A stretch of 64,000 bases of DNA from Toxotes chatareus (taxonomy: Eukaryota > Chordata > Actinopteri > Toxotidae). A model generated the notes under the pieces. That model had not been told where the DNA came from. It worked only from the letters and a program-made list of their open reading frames with translations, and did no database searches. The position numbers and the translations under genes are program-made. The stretch is from contig CM028895.1 of the NCBI GenBank assembly GCA_016801885.1, forward strand, positions 17,814,001-17,878,000. Direction: 5' to 3'. Of this stretch, positions 25,301 through 33,937 are shown in pieces; position 1 is the stretch's first letter; each line of letters starts with the position of its first letter.

Positions 25301-28300
25301 ACAGCGGCACAGGAAACCAGTTCCATTTTGGCTGCACACTTAAAGAGCCACCACATATTTTCTGTCATTCCTCTCTCCAGATTTCAAAACACATGTCATA
25401 ATAAATTTTACCAACTGACGGCTCTTACCTGTAGTTATATCAGTAGCTGAGATGTTTATTTTAGTGCTGATTTGAACTGGAAACGTTGTATTTTTCAGAG
25501 TGTTTCTCAGCTGATCTGTATCTGTAGTGTTCACCTCAACAAAAATCTGGTATTCATAAATGATTGGAGGCACTGTTGAAAAACAGGGAATAATTAAAAA
25601 TAAGTTTTTGTCATTACTTTTCTCCACATTCAAATCATGCAGAAAACAGTGAATTGCCATGGTTGTATTTTGGATTTGGTTTAGGTTTAGATAATGAGTC
25701 CCACTGTACAGCAGATCGGTGTAAAACAGACAGATTAGAATTATGTTCATACCAGTAAATATTATGTCAATTCCGGTGATGTTGATTGTGTTGTTGAGTC
25801 TAACAGGAAAACTGATGCTCTCCAAAGAGTCACTCAGTTGTTCTAAGGCTGCAAAGTCACTGACGCTGATCTGCGCTTCAAGTATGTATTCATACAGCGG
25901 GACGACTTCTAGAAAGCAAAGAAACAAGAGGAAGCATTTAATGACAATACTTGAAGATGCAGCATGAAAACATCAGGATGCTGTTGACATGTAAAAGTAC
26001 TCAACAATAACGAGCCTTAAATAAGCATAGAGGAAGCATTCACAGGCTCTGTCACCTGTCTTCGGCTGGCAGTATTGGCCATTGGCTGGAATACTGTTGA
26101 TACAGCTGCAGGCGCCATCAGTGATGTTATCACAGGCTCCATATGTGATACAGTTTGTATAGGACCAAACATACTGATCCTCACATCTGCACTGGAAGCT
26201 GGTGCCATTTGGGTAACACACTAAAAACAACAACAACAACACACACAAAAAAAAAGAATGCACATGTAAGAGCATGTTTTGTAACCTATTTTGTTTATAT
26301 AATAGACACTTTTTTGAGTACTATGATTGAAGTGAATCGGTGAGTGGGCAGTCCCATGCTGTGCACTGACTGCAGGATTTTGTATTGTTTTTGTTAAAAT
26401 TTAACTCGGCCATGCTGTTATCCTGCCTGTTCCTGCAGGAACTCTTCTGTGGACATACAGTGCCGTTCTCAAGTATTGGGACATTCTGTATTGTGTTGGC
26501 ACTGTACTCCAGGTTTGGTAGCTTTCAGCTGAAATGGTCGCTGAGGCTCAAGTGCTAACTTTTTGCTTTGAAGCCCTTCAAATAGGATCCTATTCAGAAC
26601 TATTATTTGGCTACAATCCGTACACCATTCAACAAATCGTGAGTTGAACCACATCAAATTAAAGGTCAAACACAGCAACAGAACCTCATGGTAATTGTTT
26701 CATTTCAAATCTATTGTGCTGGACCACAAAGTAAAAACAACAAATGAATCTGTGAATAAATGTGTGACTTCCCCTGTGGTTACAGATTGTGGTAAAGTAT
26801 TAACTTGAGCAAACCCACTGCTATTAATACATGAAACAGATGTGCTCAACTTGCTTGATTTAATATTATGTGTAACAACGCGGAACCAGTGGTGGAAAGT
26901 TACTAAGTACATTAACACTGTTATTTTACTTGAGTAAGCTGCCTGGTTAGCTCAGTTGGTAGAGCATGAGACTCAACCTCTCAGGGTCGTGGGTTTGAAT
27001 CCCACTCCGGGTGGCACCACCTCCCATGGGCTCACCACCCGTGGAGGTGCCATAGGACTTCGGTGCATTGTGAATTGGGTGGGCTGCCCCTGCGACCTGG
27101 GCCTGGACCCAGATAAGCGGCAGATGATGACATGACATGACTTTACTTGTGTAATTCTGTTTAATGGCACTTTTTATTTATTGGCACTTTATATTTCTAC
27201 GCCACCACTCAAAGTGATATATTGTACTTTTTTTGTTTTTCTCTTCTTTCATCTTCCATTGATCCACCCCTCGCATTTATCTGGGGACCATCTGGATGAG
27301 TCTGACCCGCTGTAGGTTAGGAGTTGTTGGCCAAAACTACCTGACTGTATCTAAAGTGGATAAACTTGCTACACCTCAACATGCATTGACAGTAAAACGC
27401 CACTTATACATTGTTGTATCAGTATTAATAGTGTAATACAAAATATCAGGTACTGCAGAATGAGGCCTTTTACTTTTGGTACGTATGATGCTGGAGAGCT
27501 GGTGTTTCTTTTATTTATTTTACTTTAGAACATGAAGTCAATGTGTCAGGGTGATTAAAGTACTGGAGAAGTATATTCACATGTAACCATGGACTGACCC
27601 TGATGGACCAACACAATCAGTAAGACATTTAATACAGCAGTCTCAAAGCAGCTGTGAGGTCAAACTAAAACAAAAATTAACTGTTCATCACTATTCACAA
27701 GGGCATAAGGACATTGATTAGTTAAGGGTTAGCTGAGTTCTTCAGGTATTTTTCTCAGTAAAGGGTGGGGCTTGGACATTGAACAATAATCACTGTAATC
27801 CTAGCCTTTGTTAGGTGTTTTTTTTAGAAAAGGTGAAATTATTGGAGAGGCAGGGAAAGTCCCAGTTTGTAAGGAACAGTTTATAATATTCAGTATAACA
27901 TGTAAAAACAGTTAAAGACAAACCATGAACTGTTTCATAGTGACAGAGGTCAGCCAAGCTTATTGAAGGTTTTATGACTTCCTCCAGATATCTGGAGTTA
28001 ATCGGTGAGAAATTACATAATAAACACTTGATAGTGCACCAGAGATGAATGGACAAAGGCATTCTGATAAGAAACTGTTATACCATCTCTAATATAAGAA
28101 ATGTTCTCGTGAGAGAAAGCTGCAAACACATCACACATACATATGGTGTTCAGACCAGCAAAAGCTTCCTTTTTACCTGTGGTGATTTCAATGTTTGTGA
28201 CATTCACAGTGGGACCCAGAGCCAGGGAGAAGCTGCCATTGTTCAGCAGGCTCCTGAGGTAGTCCACTGTCCCAACATCTGTGACATTCAGCTCCACTTC

Positions 28301-29884
28301 CACTTCATACTCAACCTGATCTAACAGCACTGTAGGAAAGATACAACATGGTTTAGGGTCTTTTTTGGTTTCAGGAGTTACCACTCCAGAGACATCACTG
28401 CACATATTCAGCCACCACACGGTCTGTGAACTTGTTTCTTGTGTTTTGTGTGTGTCTGCAGTCTGCTGTGTGTGATCTTTTTAAACCTGCAATATCTGTT
28501 TTCCGTTTGTTTTGGGGTTTTTTTTTTGTATCACTTGGTATAAATAAGCTGTAGACACACGCTTTATATCACCAGCTTTAGTATATCAGCATTATAAAAT
28601 GCCAGTTATATATTATAAAAGTCAGTATGGCTGGGAAACTGAAACAAGAAGCTGAAAAACATCTCTGTCTGCAGGCTGTAATCATATAATTAGCAATGTG
28701 AACAAATGTATTCCTCTGAATTAATTGCAATTGGATTTAATAAATCAATGATTTGATTACCTGATACTGGCTGACAGAACTGGCCGTCAGCTGGAATGGC
28801 ATTGATGCATTTACAGATGCCACTGGTTATGTAATCACACGCTCCATATGTGACACAGGTGCTGTATGGCCAAGCAAACTCTTCCCCACATCGACACTGG
28901 AAACCAGTGTTGGTAGAGGAACACACTGTCAGAAGAGAAGATTTTTTCATTGTATATTGTTACCACAGGCGATATGTTTGTTATGGAGGTGTTCACAGGA
29001 GCTCAGGATTGCTACTCACCTGTTGTGATGTTGATGTCGGAGATCTTTGTGTTGTTATCAAGTTGTATGGGGAAACCAGTAGCATTCAACGAAGACTGAA
29101 GCTGCTCAAATGTTTCTGCATTAGAGGCATTCACTACCACGTCAATAACGTAATCCCATTGGTCCGTAAGCACTGCAAAGATTGAAATTAGAAAAGAAAG
29201 ACTCAAGAGCTGGATGAGAAAATTGATACCACTGTCATGTCTGTATGCTAAACATGAAGCTAGCTGCAGAGATATTTAGCTTAGGTTAGCATAAAAGCTG
29301 GAAACAGAGGGAAACAGTCTGGCTCTGTTCAAAGGTGAAAAAACCTGCCTATTTTGTAAACCTCTGTGCCTTGTCTGTTTCATTAAAAGAAAGACCAAAG
29401 TGGAAAAAAAAACATCTGAAGGAATTTCACAGTGACAACAGGGCTAACTGTTTCTCCTCGTTTATTAGTCATACTTAGCAAAGTTACTCCTAGCGGTAGC
29501 TTCGAATTTAACTGGCGGATATAAGAGTGATATCAGTCTTCACATCTAAACCTTGGTGAGAAAGTAAATGTCAGACAGTTCACATTCATCTCATATTATC
29601 CTAATAATCCTAATTTACAGAACTAACCACTTCTTCTGTGTCTGGTGTGAGGTAGAAAGTGTTCTTCATCTTGGTCCTGAAGCAAAAGGAAAAAAACAAA
29701 CCAAAATTTTATTATATATCATGTCAAAGCACAAATCCCATATTTTGTGTTTACAAGTGTAAATACAGTTAGACAGACCTACCGGTGACACCAGACATGG
29801 GGATTCAATGAAGTTCCCTGTTTCCAAAATAACAAGTGACACTAGAAGGGCAAAGATGGTCAAGCCATTCGTAGATATGGCCAT
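1..29884 (-). CDS. Giant multi-module ectodomain gene, ADGRF-like (5' part, 3' end outside window)
   Basis: Spliced minus-strand gene inferred by joining exons with consensus splice sites. Order: signal peptide, SEA1, EGF1, SEA2, EGF2, SEA3, SEA4, EGF3, T0, then repeated SEA_B-EGF_B-T_A-SEA_A-EGF_A-T_B. SEA-like exons (47-52 codons) share the pattern Y-E-Y-x-I-x-(V/I)-E-(V/L)-N ... FPI/V ... I-x-x-x-x-I-T-T-G. EGF-like exons carry 8 or 9 cysteines. All internal exons are phase 1-1 and rich in N-glycosylation sequons, fitting an extracellular chain. Known: ADGRF receptors have SEA-containing ectodomains, and human ADGRF1/ADGRF5 lie beside TNFRSF21 on the same strand. Inferred: this is a fish ADGRF-family gene. 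No GAIN or 7TM exon is in the window, so it could instead be a secreted or mucin-like paralogue. Two units carry frame-breaking indels (see U2 and U4). Confidence 0.65.
1087..1112 (-). pseudogene. Relic of a SEA exon start (decoy acceptor), one per unit
   Basis: On the minus strand TGTCTCTGCAG then CTCCTCCACTTG is nearly the same as the acceptor and first bases of SEA_A, but the frame soon meets a stop and no donor follows. The same relic lies upstream of SEA_B in every unit, for example near 4,075, 7,011, 9,998 and 24,880. It looks like the 5' fragment of a lost SEA exon. Confidence 0.6.
1149..4111 (-). CDS. Array unit U8
   Basis: Exons: SEA_B 3,797-3,949; EGF_B 3,467-3,637; T_A 3,182-3,226; SEA_A 2,953-3,093; EGF_A 1,923-2,093; T_B 1,218-1,268. 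T_B is only 51 bases, the shortest poly-Thr version in the array. All six keep frame. Confidence 0.75.
1269..1325. repeat. (GA)n microsatellite acting as polypyrimidine tract; recurs in every complete unit
   Basis: GA-rich plus-strand repeat, that is (CT)n on the transcribed strand, directly before the CTTGTTTACAG acceptor of T_B. Equivalent tracts lie near 4,255-4,312, 7,188-7,250, 10,178-10,230, 13,157-13,209, 16,137-16,190, 19,110-19,160 and 22,083-22,132. Their lengths and interruptions differ among units. Confidence 0.8.
4112..7047 (-). CDS. Array unit U7 (intronic deletion)
   Basis: Exons: SEA_B 6,731-6,883; EGF_B 6,401-6,571; T_A 6,116-6,160; SEA_A 5,887-6,027; EGF_A 4,902-5,072; T_B 4,181-4,246 (66 bases). 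All six keep frame. This is the shortest unit because about 45 bases are missing from the SEA_A/EGF_A intron near 5,728. Two extra bases sit in the acceptor tract of SEA_B, outside the exon. Confidence 0.75.
7048..10034 (-). CDS. Array unit U6
   Basis: Exons: SEA_B 9,720-9,872; EGF_B 9,390-9,560; T_A 9,105-9,149; SEA_A 8,875-9,015; EGF_A 7,846-8,016; T_B 7,117-7,179 (63 bases). All six keep frame. The T_B polypyrimidine region has extra (GACAGA)-type repeats. Confidence 0.75.
10035..13010 (-). CDS. Array unit U5
   Basis: Exons: SEA_B 12,696-12,848; EGF_B 12,366-12,536; T_A 12,081-12,125; SEA_A 11,851-11,991; EGF_A 10,824-10,994; T_B 10,104-10,169 (66 bases). All six keep frame. It shares a one-base deletion in the intron next to SEA_A (GAAGAAGGAAACC on the plus strand) with U4 only. 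Confidence 0.75.
13011..15993 (-). CDS. Array unit U4 (EGF_A exon frameshifted)
   Basis: Exons: SEA_B 15,679-15,831; EGF_B 15,349-15,519; T_A 15,064-15,108; SEA_A 14,835-14,975; EGF_A 13,804-13,978; T_B 13,080-13,148 (69 bases, the longest). EGF_A is 175 bases instead of 171: CATACATACATT replaces CATACATT near 13,900, a four-base tandem duplication that shifts frame inside the cysteine-rich module. Either this exon is skipped or broken in this haplotype, or the base call is wrong. Confidence 0.72.
15994..18964 (-). CDS. Array unit U3
   Basis: Exons: SEA_B 18,650-18,802; EGF_B 18,320-18,490; T_A 18,036-18,080; SEA_A 17,806-17,946; EGF_A 16,782-16,952; T_B 16,063-16,128 (66 bases). All six keep frame. 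It shares an intronic G (ATCGTGATAC on the plus strand, near 16,499) with U2 only. Confidence 0.75.
18965..21942 (-). CDS. Array unit U2 (T_B exon frame-broken)
   Basis: Exons: SEA_B 21,628-21,780; EGF_B 21,299-21,469; T_A 21,014-21,058; SEA_A 20,783-20,923; EGF_A 19,755-19,925; T_B 19,034-19,101. T_B is 68 bases: a two-base insertion near 19,080 breaks the triplet register, so including this mini-exon would shift frame while skipping it would not. The short SEA_B/EGF_B intron lacks one base relative to other units. Confidence 0.72.
21943..24918 (-). CDS. Array unit U1 (first in transcription): exons SEA_B, EGF_B, T_A, SEA_A, EGF_A, T_B
   Basis: Exons: SEA_B 24,604-24,756; EGF_B 24,274-24,444; T_A 23,989-24,033; SEA_A 23,757-23,897; EGF_A 22,728-22,898; T_B 22,012-22,074. 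Together 744 bases, 248 codons, all phase 1-1. SEA_B reads APPVVYQYLISIELNISD to NISTG. SEA_A reads APPVVYEYIISIELNTTD to NISTG and is four codons shorter. The EGF exons start VCSPSSGGYQCRC, contain WSCDQC and end INALPPDGQYCQPVDQY; B has CEHEY where A has CEDEY. Each T exon reads (D)FT-T/A-CP followed by a Thr/Pro/Ser tail. About eight N-glycosylation sequons occur per unit. T_A has an Ile codon (CPVIT) shared only with U9. Confidence 0.75.
24986..25027 (-). CDS. Thr/Pro mini-exon T0
   Basis: This 42-base, phase 1-1 exon lies between acceptor CAACTCACAG and donor GTAAAG. It encodes LTVCPLTTTPPST. It is too short for ORF-length criteria but has good splice sites, one cysteine and a Thr/Pro tail, matching T_A and T_B of the array. 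It sits where a T_B exon would sit just upstream of the first array unit. Confidence 0.55.
25168..25338 (-). CDS. EGF-like cysteine-rich exon EGF3 (9 Cys)
   Basis: This 171-base, phase 1-1 exon has acceptor CTCTTTAAG and donor GTGAGT. It starts VCSQNGTGFLCRC, contains WPCDKC, and ends IKAIPTDGQYCQSIQHQ. It has nine cysteines and the same length as the array EGF exons. The next exon is the mini-exon T0, which supplies a tenth cysteine. Confidence 0.72.
25429..25572 (-). CDS. SEA-like exon SEA4
   Basis: This 144-base, phase 1-1 exon has acceptor TTCAACAG and donor GTAAGA. It encodes VPPIIYEYQIFVEVNTTD ... FPVQISTKINISATDITTG. It is the single-copy module closest in pattern to the array SEA exons (PPxxYxY start). 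Confidence 0.7.
25753..25908 (-). CDS. SEA-like exon SEA3
   Basis: This 156-base, phase 1-1 exon has acceptor GCTTTCTAG and donor GTATGA. It encodes VVPLYEYILEAQISVSDF ... FPVRLNNTINITGIDI. It is followed directly by a second SEA-like exon rather than an EGF-like exon, so the strict alternation breaks here. Confidence 0.65.
26056..26220 (-). CDS. EGF-like cysteine-rich exon EGF2 (8 Cys)
   Basis: This 165-base, phase 1-1 exon has an acceptor in GTTGTTTTTAG and donor GTGACA. It starts VCYPNGTSFQCRC, contains WSYTNC and DNITDG, and ends INSIPANGQYCQPKT. It has eight cysteines, as in EGF1. The next exon is another SEA-like one after only 147 bases, and the gap has no mini-exon. Confidence 0.72.
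26886..27240 (+). mobile_element. Older interspersed repeat interrupted by the SINE
   Basis: The flanks read AGTGGTGGAAAGTTACTAAG ... and, after the SINE, CTTGTGTAATTC ... CACTTTATATTTCTAC ... ATATTGTACTTTTT. These match in order the widespread fish repeat beginning GTGGAAAGTAACTAAGTACA. The SINE landed inside it, in the SEA2/EGF2 intron. Confidence 0.55.
26938..27141 (+). mobile_element. tRNA-Lys-derived SINE
   Basis: The 5' part (26,941-27,015) resembles a tRNA-Lys gene with an A box (TAGCTCAGTTGGTAGAGCAT) and B box (GGGTTTGAATCCC). A tRNA-unrelated body and a short ATGAC-repeat tail follow. Near-identical 13-base direct repeats flank it, TTTACTTGAGTAA at 26,925 and TTTACTTGTGTAA at 27,142, fitting a target-site duplication. 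The anticodon arm and acceptor stem are degenerate, so it is not a working tRNA gene. Confidence 0.8.
28177..28329 (-). CDS. SEA-like exon SEA2
   Basis: This 153-base, phase 1-1 exon has acceptor CTTTCCTACAG and donor GTAAAA. It encodes VEYEVEVELNVTDVG ... NVTNIEITTG, the same layout as the other SEA-like exons. The next exon (EGF2) is almost 2 kb away because this intron took repeat insertions. Confidence 0.7.
28761..28925 (-). CDS. EGF-like cysteine-rich exon EGF1 (8 Cys)
   Basis: This 165-base, phase 1-1 exon has acceptor TTCTGACAG and donor GTAATC. It starts VCSSTNTGFQCRC, contains WPYSTC, and ends INAIPADGQFCQPVS. It has eight cysteines: the array form WSCDQC is WPYSTC here, so one cysteine is missing. 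No Thr/Pro mini-exon follows it. Confidence 0.72.
29020..29172 (-). CDS. SEA-like exon SEA1
   Basis: This 153-base, phase 1-1 exon has acceptor CTTTGCAG and donor GTGAGT. It encodes WDYVIDVVVNASNA ... FPIQLDNNTKISDINITTG. It has no cysteines and several N-x-S/T sequons. It is the first extracellular module after the signal peptide and is clearly diverged from the array copies. Confidence 0.7.
29211..29549. mobile_element. MITE-like interspersed repeat in intron 1
   Basis: About 340 bases with related inverted ends: GGATGAGAAAATTGATACCA at the left and, inverted, a similar TGATATCAGTCTTCACATC at the right. The inside has the AGCTAGCTGCAG ... TTAGCTTAGGTTAGCATAAA ... GGAAACAG motifs I recognise as a very common percomorph repeat. 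A fragment of the same family occurs at 57,470-57,515. Confidence 0.6.
29779..29884 (-). CDS. Exon 1: signal peptide of the ADGRF-like gene
   Basis: The ATG at 29,884 opens a 34-35 codon exon starting MAISTNGLTIFALLVSLVIL, a typical cleavable signal peptide with a hydrophobic core at residues 8-20. Two donors are possible. GTAGGT at 29,782 gives phase 0. GTCTGT at 29,778 gives phase 1, which joins correctly to the phase-1 acceptor of SEA1. I use the second, but an unseen phase 0-to-1 exon in the next intron would also solve the phase. An upstream in-frame ATG at 29,947 would put a poly-Phe stretch before the signal and is less likely. A weak TATA-like string lies about 50 bases upstream of the ATG. 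Confidence 0.6.
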
Positions 29885-31867
29885 TCCTTTCAAAAGCTTC
29901 AAGGAGGGATAGAAAAAAAAAAAAAAGAAATCATATAGTGATCCCATTCGGCTTTACTTGCTGCTTTACAGCCTAGTATTACACATAGTGGATGTGGAAC
30001 CTCTCATACCAGTGACAACTTTGATCTATTAACTGCTGAACAAACAAAAGTCAAACCAATTTCTAATGCCTGGAGAGTTAACTTAACTTAACTTAATAAT
30101 GATTTCATGACATCAATGCTAATCATTTATCTCCCAGCTTTGTCATTAAACCTAAAGGACCCACAGCAACAGGTAGGACTGTAACCTCAGCAATCTGTAC
30201 GTTATGCTGTGATTTGAATCATGACGCAGAGTAAATAAAATGTGAAGCAATGAGCAGAGCGCTCAGGTGACAGATACAAAAAAGCAGCTGGCTAACAATG
30301 CCAACCTCACAGCTTGTTAATGAAATATCTGCCAGCACAGGTTTTGCACCATTCAAATTACAGTATCAGCATTGTGACCTGGCAGCAAGCAAAATCTAAA
30401 GCTGTTTTATCATGAAAAATGCATTAAATAGCCCCAGTATCATTATACTTTTTCACATTAAATGAGCACAGTTCAAATGAAACTATATAAGGTTGGCTCA
30501 ACTTAATTACAAAATAACCTGTTTTCTCATTTACTTCTAGTGGTATTAAACCATACTGCATGGAAAGTTTTGGTTTTACCTGGGAGATTTTTTTTTTTTT
30601 TTTTTTTTTGGTGCTCACAGGAACCAAAAGTGAGTCACACAGTTTTCTCGAATCAGTGTCTCGGTTACCATGTTGACAGTAACTACAGACAGAGCTGCTT
30701 CCTTGGGAAAATATAATTTTAATGAAAAATGTTGAGGGCAAGGTGGAATTTCTTTCACCTACTGTGTTGTACTGGACTGGCTGAGATCTGAAAAACCAGT
30801 GCAAATATAATCAAAACTATCAACATGGCCAGGTCCCACTAGGGGTGACTGAGAGTACAAGTTTTTTTTGGGGGGGGGGGGTATTTGTGTGAACCCATGA
30901 GACACAGACGTCTGACCCATTTTGGCTCCTGACTCATATCCTGAGTATGACATTTTTTTTGAGTTAAGAAAAACAAGCCTTGTTTTTAAATTTCAAATTT
31001 TGCATTATTTTCCTGTATACACACCTTCAATGGCTTGTCCTCTTCAAGGTAACTTTGAATGCATTAAACAGAGAAGCTTCCACATAGTGTTCGTTGTGAG
31101 TCAACAAAATCCAGTGCTGCTTGTCGGCTCATCAGACATTTATCATGTTAAAGATGCCAGAATGGGGGGGAACTGGAAGGGAGTGAGAAATGCATGAAGA
31201 TACTTAAAAAGGAGATCTAATCGTCTGTGTTTCTAGTGGTAGACAATTTCAGGACTTGTTTAGCCCTGGTGTGTCCTGAAAGATGACCTGTAGAGAGGTA
31301 ATTTAACACGGCACAAAGACATGATGTGTATTGACAACGGTGTCACGTCAGTGAGAACATCAACGGCAGTGACGTGCCATTAAAAGTTATTAGTGCAAGG
31401 AAATACACAGTTAATTCATGGGTGCAGCACTTAACAAAAGAACTGCTGTCACACAGCAGCCATGCCTGTCTAGAAAACAAGAATATCTGTCTGCTGAGGG
31501 CTCGAAATCATCTTTTAAAACATCCTGAGTTTCCCATCCTTCAATCACAACAACCTCCTCCTAACCTTTATCCTTTTATCGTTTCAGAAATGTATTTGGT
31601 ATTGTGACAGCAGATTATGAAACCAAAAACTGACAGTAGAGTGCAGAAGAGCGACAGTGGAAATCTGAACCTTATTGTGTTGTTGACTTTGTGTGGATGT
31701 CTCTTTTCTCTCAATATCAACTGAACTAAAAATCTAAAATGTTTTTAATAGCGTTAGCTAGCTAACCTGTTACGATTAGCTTGCCAGCTAAAATGTTTCC
31801 TGCTACTTTTAGAAGATTGGATGCACTGACACACTGAATTATGTAAATTTAAACAACAGCTGGATAA

Positions 31868-31902
31868 ATAGAGGTGTTCTAAAACTTTTGACCAGTTGTG
31901 TA
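31868..31902 (-). mobile_element. Tc1-like terminal inverted-repeat fragment
   Basis: GGTGTTCTAAAACTTTTGAC followed by CAGTTGTG is the inverse of the terminal motif seen at 37,655-37,685 (GTAAATGTTTTAGAACACCC). It is a solo end without recognisable transposase nearby. Confidence 0.5.
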
Positions 31903-32789
31903 AATTAAAAAAACTAACTTTTTTGTTTTTTTACCACTTGATTGGAGATATATTTACTGCTTTATAATTCCTGTCACTCTAGTTTAATTATTCAGTTTTA
32001 TTTATTGATATATTTGGTCTGTGACTTGTCTGATAATCTTTTACTACTAAGATTTTTGTTTTTGACGGACCATACTAAATTTGGTTACAGTAAGTATTTA
32101 AAATTTCCATATATGGAAGAGTATGGGGCAAATTTCCCACGAAAATGAAACATTGTAAAAACTAAAACTAAAATGTTTAACAAGCTTTTGCAAATACAAA
32201 ACATACCTATCAAACAAATACACAAAATAATGCATCATGCCTCTGAAACAAATATAGCAAATTCAGTGTGTCTCACCAATGTGAGTAACTCACCCTCCAT
32301 AACAACGGACAGCACTATGAGTTAGCATCTTTTAGCTCCTTTTAACAAAGCCGCTGTGGAGCTCTGAGAAGAAAAGAGGGTTGCTGAATCAAAAGTGTTA
32401 CACCTCTTAAAATTTTTAGAGCACAATTTTCAAGAACCACTGCCCAGTCCAAATACAGTGGCATAGTGAAATGGGGGAACACCCTCTAAGGCAGCTGAGA
32501 GGGAAGCTTCACTCTTTGCAGTCCATTAGCAACGTGTCCCTGGCCACTGTAACCTGCCGTGTCCTCAGGTTCTGTGCCTCCCTTACCTGATGTTACTCCC
32601 TGGCTGCGGTCGACCAGGCAAAAAAAGAATGATGTCCTATGTCTTTTTCCTTGACTTCGATGGAAAACATCATGAGTCAGAGCAGAGCCACCAGCTGCGT
32701 CTCATCACCGTAATCAAGCTTCTTCAAATACTCTTCTACAGCTGCTCTTAGCATTTGCTCCCTCAGAGCATTTATTTACTATACTATTT

Positions 32790-33085
32790 GCTATTTTTAC
32801 AACTGATTCGTGTTGTTTCTTTCTTTGGGACTCATCCTGTTCTTCATTTCCCTCACACTCCTGCCTGCTCTGACTCTGGCCCCTTGTCTGGTCAACCCTG
32901 CTGCTCTGCCAGGTGCCGTGCTGCTCCACTCTGGATCCCTGATCAGCTCAGTTCTCTTGGATCTGCCTCTGGAATACTCTGCAATACATATCTTTAACTT
33001 CAATCCTGTCTCCTGGTCTGTGTCAGAACTTGGGTTCACCTGTTCTGCTGCTGCTGTAACAATACTAGATTACCAATAAAGTCAT
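32790..33085 (+). other. GC-richer block, possible LTR or other repeat remnant
   Basis: This stretch is richer in C and G than its surroundings, with overlapping short open frames on both strands and an AATAAA at about 33,075. The end (CTGTAACAATACTAG) and composition recall fish Ty3/gypsy-type LTRs, but I cannot match it to a family from memory. Confidence 0.2.
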
Positions 33086-33660
33086 AAATACCAAGATTTA
33101 TGACTCTTGGATTTCTCAGTCCAACAAAAACAAATTAATCCATAAGCCAACATCTGTGTGTGCTGCTGTGATAAAGACAGACTAGTTCTTCCAGGCACAA
33201 TCCCCACATACATCTACATCAGAAGCTACAGAAAGTACTACTATGCAGTAGTACTTTCTTCGAAAACTGCATTCTGTAACTACATTGTTTGCTTATCAGG
33301 AAAAAAAATCGGCGAAGTTATCTGGACATCAATGTCAAACAGTAATCAATAAATCCAAACCGTCACATCTGACACCACCATGGAGGTGGAGAAATACCTT
33401 GCTGAACCCAATACTGGACGGCTTGAGGATCCACAAAGACCATAGAAATGAATTTATCCACATCTTTACAAGCTGGCAATGGGATTTCTGTGCACCCCAA
33501 AGATTGTTAATTATATGACTGAAAGTTTATTACATATATTATATATTCTAGGATGTAGTTCATGGTGCAGTTTAACTGTACAGAGATGTGTTTCTGTCAT
33601 TAACCCTAATAAATGTAAAAGCGACAAAATAAGTGGAAAAAATTATAGAAACGTGTCAGT

Positions 33661-33720
33661 AAGATAAGATAAGATAAACCTTTAATAGTCCCACAATGGG
33701 GAAATTGCACAAGCATTGAA
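33661..33720 (-). mobile_element. Non-LTR retrotransposon 3'-end fragment
   Basis: AGATAAGATAAGATAAACC then TTTAATAGTCCCACAATGGG and GAAATTGCAC is a common fish motif. Read on the minus strand it is a LINE-like 3' end with a (TATCT)n tail. Only the tail and about 40 bases are clear. Confidence 0.5.
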
Positions 33721-33884
33721 GTAGCAGAGGATGAGGATAATGCAGTACAATTCAACCTCGTACAAACAACATCTCCAAAATAGCATTTATTGCAGGACTG
33801 TATTACATTGCATTAGTCTCAGCTAGGTGTATGTTATGTTTATTCTATGCTATTATTGTGTTAACTGTGTAAACTGTTCACGTG

Positions 33885-33937
33885 CTTTGAATTGAAATAA
33901 AGGCACAAATAAAGTTTTTTGATTTGATTTGATTTGT
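33885..33937 (+). mobile_element. LINE-like 3' tail with (GATTT)n
   Basis: GAATTGAAATAAAGGCACAA then AATAAAGTTTTTTGATTTGA with further GATTT repeats. The polyadenylation-like signal followed by a short simple repeat is typical of non-LTR element 3' ends. The 5' extent is unclear. Confidence 0.4.

Noticed and set aside
26941..27015. Functional tRNA-Lys gene
   Set aside because: The anticodon arm and acceptor stem are degenerate, and a SINE body, tail and target-site duplication follow.
28339..28420. Possible extra exon upstream of SEA2 (SDVSGVVTPETKKD on the minus strand)
   Set aside because: It has an acceptor-like TGTGCAG but no usable donor in phase before SEA2, and lacks the CP motif of the mini-exons.
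32810..33079. 89-codon hydrophobic plus-strand frame
   Set aside because: It overlaps other open frames on both strands in a repeat-like GC-richer block, with no splice context or family match.
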